A stretch of 64,000 nucleotides of DNA, from contig GG688422.1 of the NCBI GenBank assembly GCA_000161975.1, positions 186,001 through 250,000 on the forward strand, in the 5' to 3' direction. Positions 35,974 through 45,764 of the stretch are shown one piece after another. The translations under genes and the position numbers were made by a program. The notes beneath the pieces are model-generated. The model saw nothing but the letters and a program-made list of their open reading frames with translations. It did no database searches and was not told where the DNA came from. The DNA comes from Eubacterium saphenum ATCC 49989. Its GTDB lineage: Bacteria; Bacillota; Clostridia; Peptostreptococcales; Anaerovoracaceae. Positions within the stretch are counted from its first letter, which is position 1. Each line of letters begins with the position of its first letter.

Positions 35974-37476
35974 GTGAGAAAACTAATAGTAAAAAAGAGG
36001 GGGATTTTATTTTTATTGATTTTGATGATGCTTTTAGGAGCATTTATATCAAATGAGAAAGCGTTGGCAGCAGGTAAAAAAGTAGATGTCAGTATTACGG
36101 ATCTTTCGATAACAAATTCGTCAGGGGAAGTACCGCCCGGAGGATATTCCGTATACATGTTGTTTAAGCTGAGTATAAAATGGAATGCTTCCAAACACGG
36201 GAATACACTGCGTGAGGGCGACTACTTTGAATTGGAATTACCGGACAAGTTTAAATATCCTGAAGGATCGGCATATTGTGATTTTAATCTACATGCCGGT
36301 AACGGAGAAGTAAGTGCAAAAGTTAAAGTGGAGCCTAAAGTTGCAGGTGGAGGAAAACTGAGAGTAACATTCACAGATTATGTTAATAACAAACATAATT
36401 TCAAAGGTTCACTCAATTTACTTGCTAATTGGAACATAACGACATATCCTATTGAACAAGAAGGAGAACATGATATTGCTATCGGTTCGTTTCATAAAAG
36501 TATAAATATAAAGCCGGGTGTACCGAGTCCACCTGAAGAAAGAATTCTTAACAAGTACGCCGGTCAGACCTTAACATCGGATGGTTATGTCAATTGGTAT
36601 ATTCTGATAAATATGAAAAGAGCTAATTTGAAGAATGTCGTTGTTAAGGACACCTTGACCGTAGAACCTCCGGGAAGTCCTGACGGCATACATTATAGGG
36701 ATGGTTCTTTCATTTTATGTGAATATGAGTTAGTAAACGGGAAATGGGTCAAGAAAAAATGCTATAACGTAAATGATAGGATAGAGTTTTCATCAGATAA
36801 ACGATCTTTTACTTTTAGGATGGGTAATCTTGACGGGAAAGCATATAGATTACATTATCAGTCTACGTATAGAGAGGGATTAAAATTAAAAAACAGAGCG
36901 GAATTAACCAGTACAGAGGTAATAAAAGAAGTATCAAGCAGTTTTGTTACTGCTCAAGGAGGAGGTGCAGGTGATGGTGAATTACCTCCGCCACCGCCCA
37001 AAATTAAGGTGGATGTAACGAAAGTTTGGGAAGATAATAACAATCATGACAATAAACGTCCCGGCGAAATAAAAGTCAGACTGTTTGCTGATGATATGGA
37101 TACAGGTAAGGTATTAACACTATCGGATGTTAATAGCTGGAAAGGAAGTTTTATTGATCTTGATAAGTACAAACCCGGAGGTGAGATTAAATACACAGTA
37201 AAAGAAGATTCGGTTATAGACGGTTATATAGGTACTATTACAGGAGATTATATAACAGGATTTGTTATAACCAATAAGCGCATACCACCGAATAAACCCG
37301 ATCCTAAAGACCCGCCAAATCCGGCAGACCCACCGGATCCTACAAATCCGCCGTCTACACCGCAGACGGGCGATAAAGCAAATTTGTCTTTATTTATAGG
37401 TATGTTAATTGTATCCGGGATATTTCTTTTAACAATAATTATTCATAAAATTAAAAACAGAAAAATCAACAATTAA
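35974..37476 (+). CDS. Sortase-anchored CNA-B adhesin with TPQTG sorting motif
   Basis: A cell-wall adhesin of 500 residues. A signal peptide (about 1-32, ending ALAAG) is followed by an SdrG/Ig-like adhesin domain (about 33-175), a collagen-binding-type domain (about 180-325), a proline linker, a CNA-B stalk domain (about 345-435, KVDVTKVWEDNNNHDNKRPG) and a second proline-rich linker. The C-terminus has the sorting signal TPQTGDK, then a hydrophobic segment and KIKNRKINN. The sorting motif has T where LPXTG has L. The paralogue at the right end of the window has the same TPQTGDK, so this is not a sequence error. GTG 35974 is 8 bases after AAGGAAGG; GTG 35965 overlaps that site. A strong terminator follows. 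Confidence 0.85.
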   Translation: MRKLIVKKRGILFLLILMMLLGAFISNEKALAAGKKVDVSITDLSITNSSGEVPPGGYSVYMLFKLSIKWNASKHGNTLREGDYFELELPDKFKYPEGSAYCDFNLHAGNGEVSAKVKVEPKVAGGGKLRVTFTDYVNNKHNFKGSLNLLANWNITTYPIEQEGEHDIAIGSFHKSINIKPGVPSPPEERILNKYAGQTLTSDGYVNWYILINMKRANLKNVVVKDTLTVEPPGSPDGIHYRDGSFILCEYELVNGKWVKKKCYNVNDRIEFSSDKRSFTFRMGNLDGKAYRLHYQSTYREGLKLKNRAELTSTEVIKEVSSSFVTAQGGGAGDGELPPPPPKIKVDVTKVWEDNNNHDNKRPGEIKVRLFADDMDTGKVLTLSDVNSWKGSFIDLDKYKPGGEIKYTVKEDSVIDGYIGTITGDYITGFVITNKRIPPNKPDPKDPPNPADPPDPTNPPSTPQTGDKANLSLFIGMLIVSGIFLLTIIIHKIKNRKINN

Positions 37477-37511
37477 CGTAAAGAAGTGTAGCATTATAAA
37501 ACGGTAAAGCT

Positions 37512-37545
37512 AAAGAGAGGAACAAGTTCCTCTCTTTATGCTTTT
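37512..37545 (+). terminator. Strong intrinsic terminator of the adhesin gene
   Basis: AAAGAGAGGAAC pairs with GTTCCTCTCTTT (37512-37537), followed by a T-rich stretch, 35 bases after the stop codon. Confidence 0.9.
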
Positions 37546-37623
37546 TCTTCATGTGCCGGGAAAATTATAATACACACATTGGAACTAAAAAGAAAGAAAT
37601 ATTGTTCCGGTAATCAAAATATG

Positions 37624-37665
37624 TTATTCCGATATTGCCCGTATTATTCCGATAAATGGTATAAT
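37624..37665 (+). promoter_or_regulatory. Fic promoter with two 20-base-spaced direct repeats
   Basis: TTATTCCGATA occurs at 37624-37634 and again at 37644-37654, exactly 20 bases (two helical turns) apart. The second copy abuts an extended -10 element (TGG then TATAAT, 37657-37665). A weaker relative, TTCCGGTAA, lies about 20 bases further upstream. The arrangement suggests an operator, possibly for the HTH of the Fic protein itself (inference). Confidence 0.6.
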
Positions 37666-37687
37666 GTGCAAGTGGGAGGTGTTTTTT

Positions 37688-38587
37688 ATGTACATTACAG
37701 TAAAGCAGGCTGCTGAAAAATGGGGTATATCCGATAGAAGAGTAAGAACACTATGTTCTGAAGGGAAAATACCCGGCGCATTTCGAAATGGAAAAATTTG
37801 GGAAATACCATATGATGCAAAAAAACCAACTGATGGAAGATATAAAATTACAGAATCGCTTCTTCCAGTAATAGAAGAAAAATTGTCTAAGCTAAAAAAA
37901 AGAAGGCCTTTAACAGAAGGTGAATTGGAAAGATTAAATAGAGAATTTCTAACAGAATATACATATAATACAAATGCTATTGAGGGTAATACATTGACTT
38001 TGCGCGAGACGGATATGGTTCTTAGAGGTTTAACGATTGACCGGAAATCATTAAAGGAGCATTTGGAAGTAATTGGGCATAGAGAAGCGTTTGAGTATGT
38101 AAGGCAGCTTGTTAAGGAAAATGTTGAAATATCCGAAAAGGTAATCAAGGATATTCATTATTTAGTTTTAGCTGATAAGAAAGAGGACAGGGGCGTATAT
38201 AGGAGAGTTCCCGTTAGAATCATGGGTGCAAATCACGATCCTGTTCAACCATATTTAATTATTCCTAAAATGGAAGAGTTAATGGGAAAATACAAAAGTA
38301 GCAAAGAAGATATTGTCACTAAGCTTGCTCGTTTTCATATAAAATTTGAAAACATTCATCCCTTTATTGATGGAAATGGAAGAACCGGAAGATTATTAAT
38401 AAATTTGGAATTTATGAAGAATGGATACCCCCCGATAGATATTAAGTTTACAGATCGGTTAAAATATTACGAGGCCTTTGATGAATATCATGTAAGGCAT
38501 AATATTTCGGCGATGGCAGATCTATTTGCAAGATATTTAAATCAGAGACTGGATTACTATTTGTTTATTATAGATGAGAAAAAATAA
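37688..38587 (+). CDS. HTH-Fic AMP-transferase-like protein
   Basis: A 299-residue Fic protein. Residues 1-45 form a MerR/excisionase-like HTH (YITVKQAAEKWGISDRRVRTL, with AFRNGKIWEI). The inhibitory-helix motif TNAIEG (95-100, [S/T]xxxE[G/N]) precedes the Fic core, making this a class II, self-inhibited Fic protein. The active-site motif HPFIDGNGRTGR (224-235) is complete, so AMP transfer (or its reversal) is chemically plausible. The C-terminal helices (YYEAFDEYH) match DUF4172/Fic_N-type relatives. GGGAGGTG precedes ATG 37688. No antitoxin gene is adjacent; the fused HTH and built-in inhibitory helix may replace one. Targets unknown. Confidence 0.9.
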   Translation: MYITVKQAAEKWGISDRRVRTLCSEGKIPGAFRNGKIWEIPYDAKKPTDGRYKITESLLPVIEEKLSKLKKRRPLTEGELERLNREFLTEYTYNTNAIEGNTLTLRETDMVLRGLTIDRKSLKEHLEVIGHREAFEYVRQLVKENVEISEKVIKDIHYLVLADKKEDRGVYRRVPVRIMGANHDPVQPYLIIPKMEELMGKYKSSKEDIVTKLARFHIKFENIHPFIDGNGRTGRLLINLEFMKNGYPPIDIKFTDRLKYYEAFDEYHVRHNISAMADLFARYLNQRLDYYLFIIDEKK

Positions 38588-38682
38588 CGGAAGCAGCAAT
38601 ACGATAATGTATGGGAAGGAGCTCTATGGAACTCCTGTTGTCATGTTATTAAGTAATGTAAGGATAGAAAAAAGCCTAATCC

Positions 38683-38726
38683 AATAGAACTATTCTTAAA
38701 ATCATAGTTTTAGGAATAGTTCTATT
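38683..38726 (+). terminator. Long palindromic terminator between convergent genes
   Basis: AATAGAACTATTC pairs with GAATAGTTCTATT, with further pairing of TAAAA and TTTTA inside. It can serve Fic and, read on the minus strand, leads into AGGCTTTTTT. Confidence 0.75.
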
Positions 38727-38765
38727 TTAATCATGATACTTTTTTAATACAAAAGCATATATAAA

Positions 38766-38794
38766 TATAGAGGAAACATTCCGCTTCCCCTATA
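38766..38794 (-). terminator. Terminator of the minus-strand operon ending in the ylbF-like gene
   Basis: TATAG-GGAA pairs with TTCC-CTATA across one mismatch, followed on the minus strand by a T-rich tract, 30 bases after the last stop codon. Confidence 0.55.
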
Positions 38795-38823
38795 TTGTTT
38801 TCATTGCACCTATACTTGAATAG

Positions 38824-39168
38824 CTATAATTTGAGCGGTACTAATTCACCTAAGGTTTCTGCAAGGATTTTTTCAACATCTTGAGCCATTATGCCGAAGC
38901 GTGCTTGAGCTTGAAGGTATTGGGCTGTTATAGGATTAGCCTGCACCTTGGCGCCTATTGCGCCTAATGTTTCTTCGTCTTCCTTTGTGGGCATATCTCC
39001 GCTCATCAGCTTTCGCTGAAGAGAGCTCTGTACCTTTAAAAGTTCATCGACAATTTCTTTGAGCTCAGGATTGGCTTCGACCTCTTTTTTGACTTCTACA
39101 AACTCTTTGTATTCGTTGGATTCTTTTATTGCCTGTGACAGCTTGTGTGCTTCTTCATATACGTTCAT
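38824..39168 (-). CDS. YlbF/YmcA-family protein
   Basis: A 114-residue all-helical protein. The pattern NVYEEAHKLSQAIKESNEYKEF, the long central helix and the AQARFGIMAQDVEKIL tail fit the YlbF/YmcA (Com_YlbF) family. In Bacillus these proteins (YmcA, YlbF, YaaT) form a complex that matures mRNAs together with RNase Y. A partner role in RNA turnover is plausible here because RNase J lies in the same gene string. GAGGTAAATT precedes the ATG. Last gene of the long minus-strand cluster. Confidence 0.85.
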   Translation of the reverse strand: MNVYEEAHKLSQAIKESNEYKEFVEVKKEVEANPELKEIVDELLKVQSSLQRKLMSGDMPTKEDEETLGAIGAKVQANPITAQYLQAQARFGIMAQDVEKILAETLGELVPLKL

Positions 39169-39222
39169 AATTTACCTCGTTTATTTTCATTATATTTTTA
39201 TCTTTTGTGAGCTCGGGTTACC

Positions 39223-39756
39223 TTATAATTCTATTACAGTTATGTGCTCGTTTGTGTATACGCAAATGTTTCCGGCAATTTCAAGAGACTTCTTCACAAT
39301 GTCCTTAGCTTCAAGTTCAGTGTTATTATAAAGTGCTGTAGCCGCAGCATAGGCATAGTTACCGCCTGACCCTATGGCCGTGTAATCTTCATCAGGTTCA
39401 ATTACTTCGCCGTTTCCTGAAATCAAAAGGATATCATCCTTGTCTGCGACAAGCATAAGCGCATCAAGCGTTCTAAGCGCTTTATCCGAGCGCCACAGTT
39501 GAGCCAAAGCCACTGCAGCTTTTTTAAGATTTCCGCTGTTTTCTTCGAGTTTGTTTTCAAACTTTTCTGTTAGCGAAAAAGCATCTGCAACGGATCCTGC
39601 AAATCCTGAAAGTACGGTATCCTTATAAATCTTTCGCACCTTTACGGCGTTATTCTTCATTATGGAATGCTGACCCATGGTAACCTGACCGTCACCACCA
39701 ATGCAAACCTTGCCGTTCCTTCTTACTGCACATATAGTAGTACCTCTAAATTCCAT
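39223..39756 (-). CDS. hslV: ATP-dependent protease subunit HslV (ClpQ)
   Basis: The proteasome-like peptidase of HslUV, about 177 residues. The opening [28 protein letters not shown] (in blocks) shows a short propeptide before the catalytic N-terminal Thr pair TT, followed by the GDGQVT and [14 protein letters not shown] motifs. The ATG seven codons inside the open frame is chosen because AGGAGAGGGG lies before it and the resulting propeptide is of normal length. hslU lies directly upstream in the operon. Confidence 0.95.
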   Translation of the reverse strand: MEFRGTTICAVRRNGKVCIGGDGQVTMGQHSIMKNNAVKVRKIYKDTVLSGFAGSVADAFSLTEKFENKLEENSGNLKKAAVALAQLWRSDKALRTLDALMLVADKDDILLISGNGEVIEPDEDYTAIGSGGNYAYAAATALYNNTELEAKDIVKKSLEIAGNICVYTNEHITVIEL

Positions 39757-39821
39757 CGTATCCCCTCTCCTGTTCATTATTTGTAAACTGTTAGTGTCTT
39801 TTAATGCACTTCGTATTATCG

Positions 39822-41357
39822 CTATAGAATAAACCTGTCTAAATCTTCATCCTTAAGATCGTCCTTGAATTTTTCCTTGATGAATTTGGCATCTATTGTA
39901 TAATCCTTTATTTTCTCATCCGGAACTTCAAAGCTTATATCTTCCAGCGTTTTATCTACTATCGTATGAAGTCTTCTTGCTCCAATGTTTTCTCTCTGTT
40001 CGTTGTAAATATATGCAAGTTTTGCGATTTCGTCTATCGCATCATCAGTGAAGGTTACCTTAACGCCTTCCGTCTCCAGAAGCTCGATGTTTTGCTTTAT
40101 TATGGCGTTTTCCGGCTCGACCAGGATTCTTTTAAGGTTTTCTTCACTTAGATTATCAAGATCTACTCTAATCGGGAACCTTCCCTGAAGCTCAGGAATC
40201 AGTTCGCTTACCTTGGAAATGTGGAATGCACCTGCGCCTATAAACAGAATATGATTCGTCTTGACAGGTCCATACTTCGTCTTCACAACGCTTCCTTCAA
40301 CTATAGGAAGAATATCCCTTTGAACGCCTTCCCTTGAAACATCCTGTCCTCCTTTATAGCCGCTTGATGCAATCTTATCGATCTCATCAATGAATATTAT
40401 GCCGTTGTTTTCGGCATTTTCTATTGCGTTTTTCTTTATTTCTTCCATGTCGATCATCGCCTGAGCTTCTTGATTTATTAGCAAGGTTCTGGCTTCACTC
40501 ACCTTCCCTTTTCTCTTTTGTTTTTTAGAAGGCGAAAGATTTTCAAAGATATTTCCAAGGGCTATACTTATACCCCTATCTTCAAGATCGAGTTGATTTA
40601 TTTCGCTTTTAGGTGCATTTTCCATGGTAAATTCGATCTCTTCATCTTCAAGTTTGCCCGCATAGAAAAGTTCTTTTATTTTTTCTCTGGTATGCTCACC
40701 CATAGCATCATCTTTAGAGTCTTCCGTTTCTGCTGCATCATTTTCTCGTTTCTTGATTTCTTCGTATTCTTCCTTTTGAGATTTATATCCTGAAGAAGTC
40801 TGTACAAGGTTTGCAAGATCACTCAGAATGCTCGCCTGATTTGCAGGTTGGTTATTGGCTTCGTTTCCCGCCTCCTTGTTGGTATCTTCGTTTCCGGAGC
40901 TTTGCTTATTATTTTTCTTATACTTTTCAACTATCGCATTTATAAGTATCTCATTGACTATTTTGCTCGCCTTTTCATTTACTTTATTGATTTTTTGCAT
41001 CCTGACATCCATAACGGACTTTGTTACGAGATCTCTTATCATGGACTCTACATCTCTTCCAACATATCCTACTTCCGTAAACTTCGTGGCTTCCACCTTT
41101 ATGAAGGGAGCATCTATGAGTTTTGCAAGCCTTCTTGCAATCTCCGTCTTTCCGCAGCCTGTAGGGCCTTTCATGAGTATATTCTTAGGCGTTACTTCAT
41201 CCTGCATCTCTTCGCTCAGCTTTGCCCTTCTGTATCTATTTCTCATGGCAATAGCTACCTTCTTTTTAGCATCATCTTGACCTATTATATATTTATCGAG
41301 TCTTGCTACTGTCTCCTTCGGTGTTAAAACAGTTGTGTTTTTTGTATTCAAGCTCAT
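39822..41357 (-). CDS. hslU: ATP-dependent protease ATPase subunit HslU (ClpY)
   Basis: The AAA+ unfoldase that feeds HslV. 511 residues, somewhat longer than the usual 440-465 because of a long, charged intermediate (I) domain (about 140-270). Marks: [22 protein letters not shown], Walker [16 protein letters not shown] (about 69-83), [12 protein letters not shown], Walker [11 protein letters not shown] and the sensor-2 [15 protein letters not shown], ending in DLDRFIL, which inserts into HslV. TAGGAGGATACA precedes ATG. Confidence 0.97.
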   Translation of the reverse strand: MSLNTKNTTVLTPKETVARLDKYIIGQDDAKKKVAIAMRNRYRRAKLSEEMQDEVTPKNILMKGPTGCGKTEIARRLAKLIDAPFIKVEATKFTEVGYVGRDVESMIRDLVTKSVMDVRMQKINKVNEKASKIVNEILINAIVEKYKKNNKQSSGNEDTNKEAGNEANNQPANQASILSDLANLVQTSSGYKSQKEEYEEIKKRENDAAETEDSKDDAMGEHTREKIKELFYAGKLEDEEIEFTMENAPKSEINQLDLEDRGISIALGNIFENLSPSKKQKRKGKVSEARTLLINQEAQAMIDMEEIKKNAIENAENNGIIFIDEIDKIASSGYKGGQDVSREGVQRDILPIVEGSVVKTKYGPVKTNHILFIGAGAFHISKVSELIPELQGRFPIRVDLDNLSEENLKRILVEPENAIIKQNIELLETEGVKVTFTDDAIDEIAKLAYIYNEQRENIGARRLHTIVDKTLEDISFEVPDEKIKDYTIDAKFIKEKFKDDLKDEDLDRFIL

Positions 41358-41487
41358 TGTATCCTCCTAAATGAATGTCTTAAACTAATTATCACTATGC
41401 TTATTTATATAAAATAACACACATTGCATACTTACCACAAAATTATTTTTTTAATATCCCACAGCCTATCCCTAATAATAAAGCTTA

Positions 41488-43299
41488 CTAGGAATGCATG
41501 AATACAGGGATTATAACCGGATTTCTTTTGGTTCTCGTATAGATGTATGATCCCAATTTTCTTATTATATTGTCCTTAAGCGCTGAAAGATCTTCGTTCG
41601 ACGGATCATATAGTAAGGGTACCAATTTCTTTGCTTCACGCCTCATATCGTTCATGAGTTCTTCATTTTCCTTTACATAGATAAATCCTTTACTCATAAG
41701 ATTTGGGCCTGCAAGAATTTTTTTTGTTTTTTTATCGAATGTAATTGCTACTAAAATCAATCCTGACGTGGCAAGCTTTTGTCTCTCCTTAATAACAATA
41801 TTTCCTACATCTCCTATTCCAAGGCCGTCAACGTAAATATCTTCAGCAGATGCATAGTCCTTATATATTTGCACCTTTCCCTTGTTGTATACAAGTGCAT
41901 CTCCGTTATCTATAATATGTATTTTATCTTTTTTTAGCCCCAGCGATTCTGCGAGCTCCGCGTGTGCTTTAAGGTGTCTGTATTCGCCGTGCACAGGTAT
42001 GAAATGTTTCGGCTTTATCAAACTGTGCATTAGTTTCAATTCTTCCTGGCAAGCGTGCCCAGAGACATGTATATCCGCTATGTCTGAATATATAACGTTT
42101 GCCCCCTTCTCAAACAGCTTGTCCACTACGCCTGAAACGGCTTTTTCATTTCCCGGAACCGGTGTAGATGATAATACGACAACATCTCCATTTTCTATTT
42201 CAATATCCCTATGTTCTGAATTTGCCATTCTGGCCAAAGCGGACATCGGTTCTCCTTGGGAACCGGTAGTTATAATAACAACTTTGTTTTTTGGGAAATT
42301 ATGGATTTCATTGAGTTCGATTATTATGCCCTCAGGCACCTTTAAGTAGCCAAGCTTTTGTGCAATCGATGCAACGTTTACCATGCTTCTTCCTGAAATC
42401 GCTACCTTTCGTTTGAATAAAACGGCATTATCGATGATTTTTTGCACTCTATGTACATTAGATGCAAAAGTTGCTATTATCATTCGAGAGTTTTTAGAAG
42501 ATCTGAAAATACGCTCCATCGTTTGGCCTACCTTCTGCTCAGAATCCGTAAACCCGCTTCTCGTGGCGTTCGTACTATCAGCGAGCAGAATATCAACACC
42601 CTTTGCCCCAAGCATTGCAAGTTTTGCAAGATCTATAGGTTCTCCGTCTATAGGAGTATAGTCTATTTTAAAGTCTCCCGTGTGAAATATCGTATGCTCC
42701 GGTGTTTTTATTTCAAAGCAGAGTGAATCGGCGATTGAATGGGTAATTCTTATAGGATCTATCACAAACTTTCCGACTCTCACCTTTTGCCCTACCTTTA
42801 TTGGTGTTATTTCTTTTTTTATTCCATGTTCCACAAATTTATTTTCTATAAGACCCTTTGTAAGATGGGTCGCATAGAGCGGAAACGATGCCTGTTTAAA
42901 CAGATACGGCACGGCACCTATATGATCTTCATGTCCGTGGGTAAATATTATTCCCTTTATTTTCTTTTTATTTTCAAGTACATAACTAAAGTCGGGTATA
43001 ACAACATCTATCCCATGCATTCCTTCATCAGGAAATGACATTCCGCAGTCGAGTATTAAAATATCATCTTCGTATTCAAACAGCGTCATGTTTTTACCTA
43101 TTTCTTTAAGTCCTCCTATAGGCAAAATCTTTAATCCGTGCGTTTTCGGATATTCTCTGGGTTTATCGTTTTGTCCTTTTATTAAGTTGTTGTTTGACTT
43201 TGAATTATTCTTTTTTGAAGGCTTTTTAATGAGTTTTACACTTCTGGTTGCCTTCACTTTTTTCTTTTCTTTTATTTCATTACCGTCAAAAATTTTCAT
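41488..43299 (-). CDS. rnj: Ribonuclease J
   Basis: A metallo-beta-lactamase/beta-CASP ribonuclease of 603 residues with 5'-3' exo- and endonuclease activity, central to mRNA decay and rRNA maturation in Gram-positives. After a basic, low-complexity extension of about 50 residues (longer than usual) come LPIGGLKEIGKNM, the metal motif THGHEDHIG, HTGDFKIDYTPID, the beta-CASP VSGHACQEELKLM and HGEYRHLKAHAELA. GAGGAG precedes ATG. It follows leuS by 11 bases. Confidence 0.96.
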   Translation of the reverse strand: MKIFDGNEIKEKKKVKATRSVKLIKKPSKKNNSKSNNNLIKGQNDKPREYPKTHGLKILPIGGLKEIGKNMTLFEYEDDILILDCGMSFPDEGMHGIDVVIPDFSYVLENKKKIKGIIFTHGHEDHIGAVPYLFKQASFPLYATHLTKGLIENKFVEHGIKKEITPIKVGQKVRVGKFVIDPIRITHSIADSLCFEIKTPEHTIFHTGDFKIDYTPIDGEPIDLAKLAMLGAKGVDILLADSTNATRSGFTDSEQKVGQTMERIFRSSKNSRMIIATFASNVHRVQKIIDNAVLFKRKVAISGRSMVNVASIAQKLGYLKVPEGIIIELNEIHNFPKNKVVIITTGSQGEPMSALARMANSEHRDIEIENGDVVVLSSTPVPGNEKAVSGVVDKLFEKGANVIYSDIADIHVSGHACQEELKLMHSLIKPKHFIPVHGEYRHLKAHAELAESLGLKKDKIHIIDNGDALVYNKGKVQIYKDYASAEDIYVDGLGIGDVGNIVIKERQKLATSGLILVAITFDKKTKKILAGPNLMSKGFIYVKENEELMNDMRREAKKLVPLLYDPSNEDLSALKDNIIRKLGSYIYTRTKRNPVIIPVFMHS

Positions 43300-43310
43300 T
43301 TTTTCTCCTC

Positions 43311-45764
43311 TTATTTGATTACTAAATTAACCAGCTTGTTTTTAACAGCTATGGTTTTTATTATGTTCTTGTCTTTTGTGAGCTCTATTACCTTATCATT
43401 TTTTAGTGCTTCCTGTATTAGCAAGTCCTCATCCAAGTCTGCATCTACTGAGAGTTTTGCCTTTAGTTTTCCGTTAATTTGTACGATTACCTCTATTTTT
43501 TCCTGTCTTAATTTTTCTTCATCGTATTTTGGAAAACCCTTTTCATAAAGCGGGCTGCCTTTTGATAACATATTACCGATTTCTGAACTGATATGAGGTA
43601 CAAAAGGCATGAGAAGCACACTTATAACTGATACTGCGCATTTTATCAGCTCTTTATCGGCACCTGTATTTTCCTTGTATTTATAGATCATATTTACAAG
43701 TTCCATTACAGCGCTGATTGCTGTGTTAAAACCGAAATGTTTGTCAAGATCGCTATCTACTTTTTTGATAGTCATATGAATCTTTGAAATCAGCTTTTTA
43801 TCATCTTCACAGGATGCAGATAATTCTTCAAGGGATACATCTTTCACATCCTTGTATTCTAAAGCTAGTCTGTATACTCTATTTAAAAACTTAAAACTTC
43901 CTACCACTCCTTCATCTGACCATTCCAAATCCCTTTCAGGTGGCGCTTGAAAGAGCACGAAAAGTCTTGCTGTATCGGCTCCGTAGGTCTTGATAATATC
44001 GCTTGGTTCTACTATGTTACCTATTGATTTACTCATCTTTGTTCCATTTTTTAAAACCATACCCTGGGTTAATAAATTTTTAAATGGCACTTCATCCTTT
44101 GTAAGTCCGATATCCTTCATAAACATCTGGAAAAACCTCGCATACATAAGATGTAGGATCGCATGCTCTATCCCTCCTATATATTGATCTACATTCATCC
44201 AGTAATCGGCAGTCTTCCTGTCTATCGGCAGATCTTGATTGTGAGGATCTGTATATCTTAAGAAATACCATGAGGAATCCACAAATGTATCCATGGTATC
44301 AGTTTCCCTTTTAGCTTTGCCTTTACAGATAGGACAGGTTGTGTTTACAAAGGATTCACTGTTATTTATCGGTGATTCTCCCTTTCCTGTAAATTCAATA
44401 TCTTCCGGTAAAATGACGGGTAAATTTTCTTCTTTTTCAGGCACATAGCCACATTTACCGCAGTGGATCATAGGTATTGGTGTCCCCCAATAGCGCTGTC
44501 TTGAAATGAGCCAGTCACGAAGCCTGTAGTTCACGGTTTTCTCTGAAATGTTTAATTTTTGCAAATCGTCTGATATTTTTTTTATAGCACCTGCAGCATC
44601 GATGCCGTTGTATTTATCTGAATTTATCATCTTGCCGTCATCTATATAAGGCAGGTCATCGTTTTCACCGCCTGCAATTACCGGTATGATATCCAGATTG
44701 TATTTTTTTGCAAAATCATAGTCACGACCGTCGTGTGCGGGTACTGCCATTATTGCGCCACTTCCATAGCCTGTGAGTACGTAGTCCGCAACGTAGATAG
44801 GAATTTTTTTGCCGTTTACAGGATTTATAGCATAGCTTCCTGTGAATACGCCTGTCTTTTCTTTTTTGTCATCGCCTCTATCTATCTCACTCATTTTAAG
44901 CGCATTATCCCTGTATTCACGAGCTTCTTTTTCGGTAGCGGATGATTTAACCAGCATATCAAACAGTTCATGCTCCGGAGCTATTGCCATATATGTTACA
45001 CCGTAGATCGTATCTATCCTTGTTGTAAAAACTTCCAAATATTCATCGGTCCCTGCGATCTTAAACTTTACTTTATCTCCATGGCTTTCCCCTATCCAGT
45101 TGCTTTGCATCTGCTTTACCTTGGAAGGCCAATCATTCAAATCATCGAGTCCGTCAAGTAGTCTTTTTGCGTAGTCTGTAATTTTAATGTACCACTGAGA
45201 TAGGTTTTTCTTTATTACTTCGTTTCCGCATCTTTCACAGCTTCCGTCTTTTACCTGCTCGTTTGCAAGTACCGTTTGGCAGTCCGTGCACCAATTTACC
45301 GGATTTTCCTTCTTGTATACAAGCCCCTTTTCATGCATTTTTATAAATAGCCACTGAGTCCACTTGTAATAGTCTTTAGAAGATGTAGTTACCTCTCTAT
45401 CCCAGTCGTATGAAAACCCAAGCTCTCTAAGCTGAACTTCCATTTCTTTGATGTTGCTATATGTCCATTTATCAGGTTTTACGCCTTTTTTGATAGCGGC
45501 GTTTTCAGCAGGCAAACCGAAGGAATCAAATCCTATCGGATGAAGCACATTAAAGCCCTTTAAACTTTTGTATCTTGCGATTGCATCACCTATGGCATAG
45601 TTTCTAACATGTCCCATGTGAAGTTTGCCCGACGGATATGGAAACATTTCTAAAACATAGTATTTTTTCTTATTTTTGTCGATTTCCGCCTTGAAGCTTT
45701 TATCATCCTGCCACTTTTTTTGCCACTTTTCTTCAATCTCTTTAAAATTGTAGGAATTACTCAT
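43311..45764 (-). CDS. leuS: Leucyl-tRNA synthetase
   Basis: Class I synthetase of about 817 residues. It shows the HIGH-type motif [15 protein letters not shown], zinc-binding CxxC pairs (WCTDCQTVL...CERCG), the CP1 editing domain ([38 protein letters not shown]), the KMSKS motif ([11 protein letters not shown]) and an anticodon-binding domain. The second ATG is chosen because AAAGGA lies 8 bases before it. The start overlaps the end of the yqeK-rsfS gene by 8 bases. Confidence 0.97.
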   Translation of the reverse strand: MSNSYNFKEIEEKWQKKWQDDKSFKAEIDKNKKKYYVLEMFPYPSGKLHMGHVRNYAIGDAIARYKSLKGFNVLHPIGFDSFGLPAENAAIKKGVKPDKWTYSNIKEMEVQLRELGFSYDWDREVTTSSKDYYKWTQWLFIKMHEKGLVYKKENPVNWCTDCQTVLANEQVKDGSCERCGNEVIKKNLSQWYIKITDYAKRLLDGLDDLNDWPSKVKQMQSNWIGESHGDKVKFKIAGTDEYLEVFTTRIDTIYGVTYMAIAPEHELFDMLVKSSATEKEAREYRDNALKMSEIDRGDDKKEKTGVFTGSYAINPVNGKKIPIYVADYVLTGYGSGAIMAVPAHDGRDYDFAKKYNLDIIPVIAGGENDDLPYIDDGKMINSDKYNGIDAAGAIKKISDDLQKLNISEKTVNYRLRDWLISRQRYWGTPIPMIHCGKCGYVPEKEENLPVILPEDIEFTGKGESPINNSESFVNTTCPICKGKAKRETDTMDTFVDSSWYFLRYTDPHNQDLPIDRKTADYWMNVDQYIGGIEHAILHLMYARFFQMFMKDIGLTKDEVPFKNLLTQGMVLKNGTKMSKSIGNIVEPSDIIKTYGADTARLFVLFQAPPERDLEWSDEGVVGSFKFLNRVYRLALEYKDVKDVSLEELSASCEDDKKLISKIHMTIKKVDSDLDKHFGFNTAISAVMELVNMIYKYKENTGADKELIKCAVSVISVLLMPFVPHISSEIGNMLSKGSPLYEKGFPKYDEEKLRQEKIEVIVQINGKLKAKLSVDADLDEDLLIQEALKNDKVIELTKDKNIIKTIAVKNKLVNLVIK

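Noticed and set aside
40518..41327. Open frames on the plus strand across hslU
   Set aside because: Antisense to a clear, full-length hslU; low-complexity hydrophobic translation and no Shine-Dalgarno.
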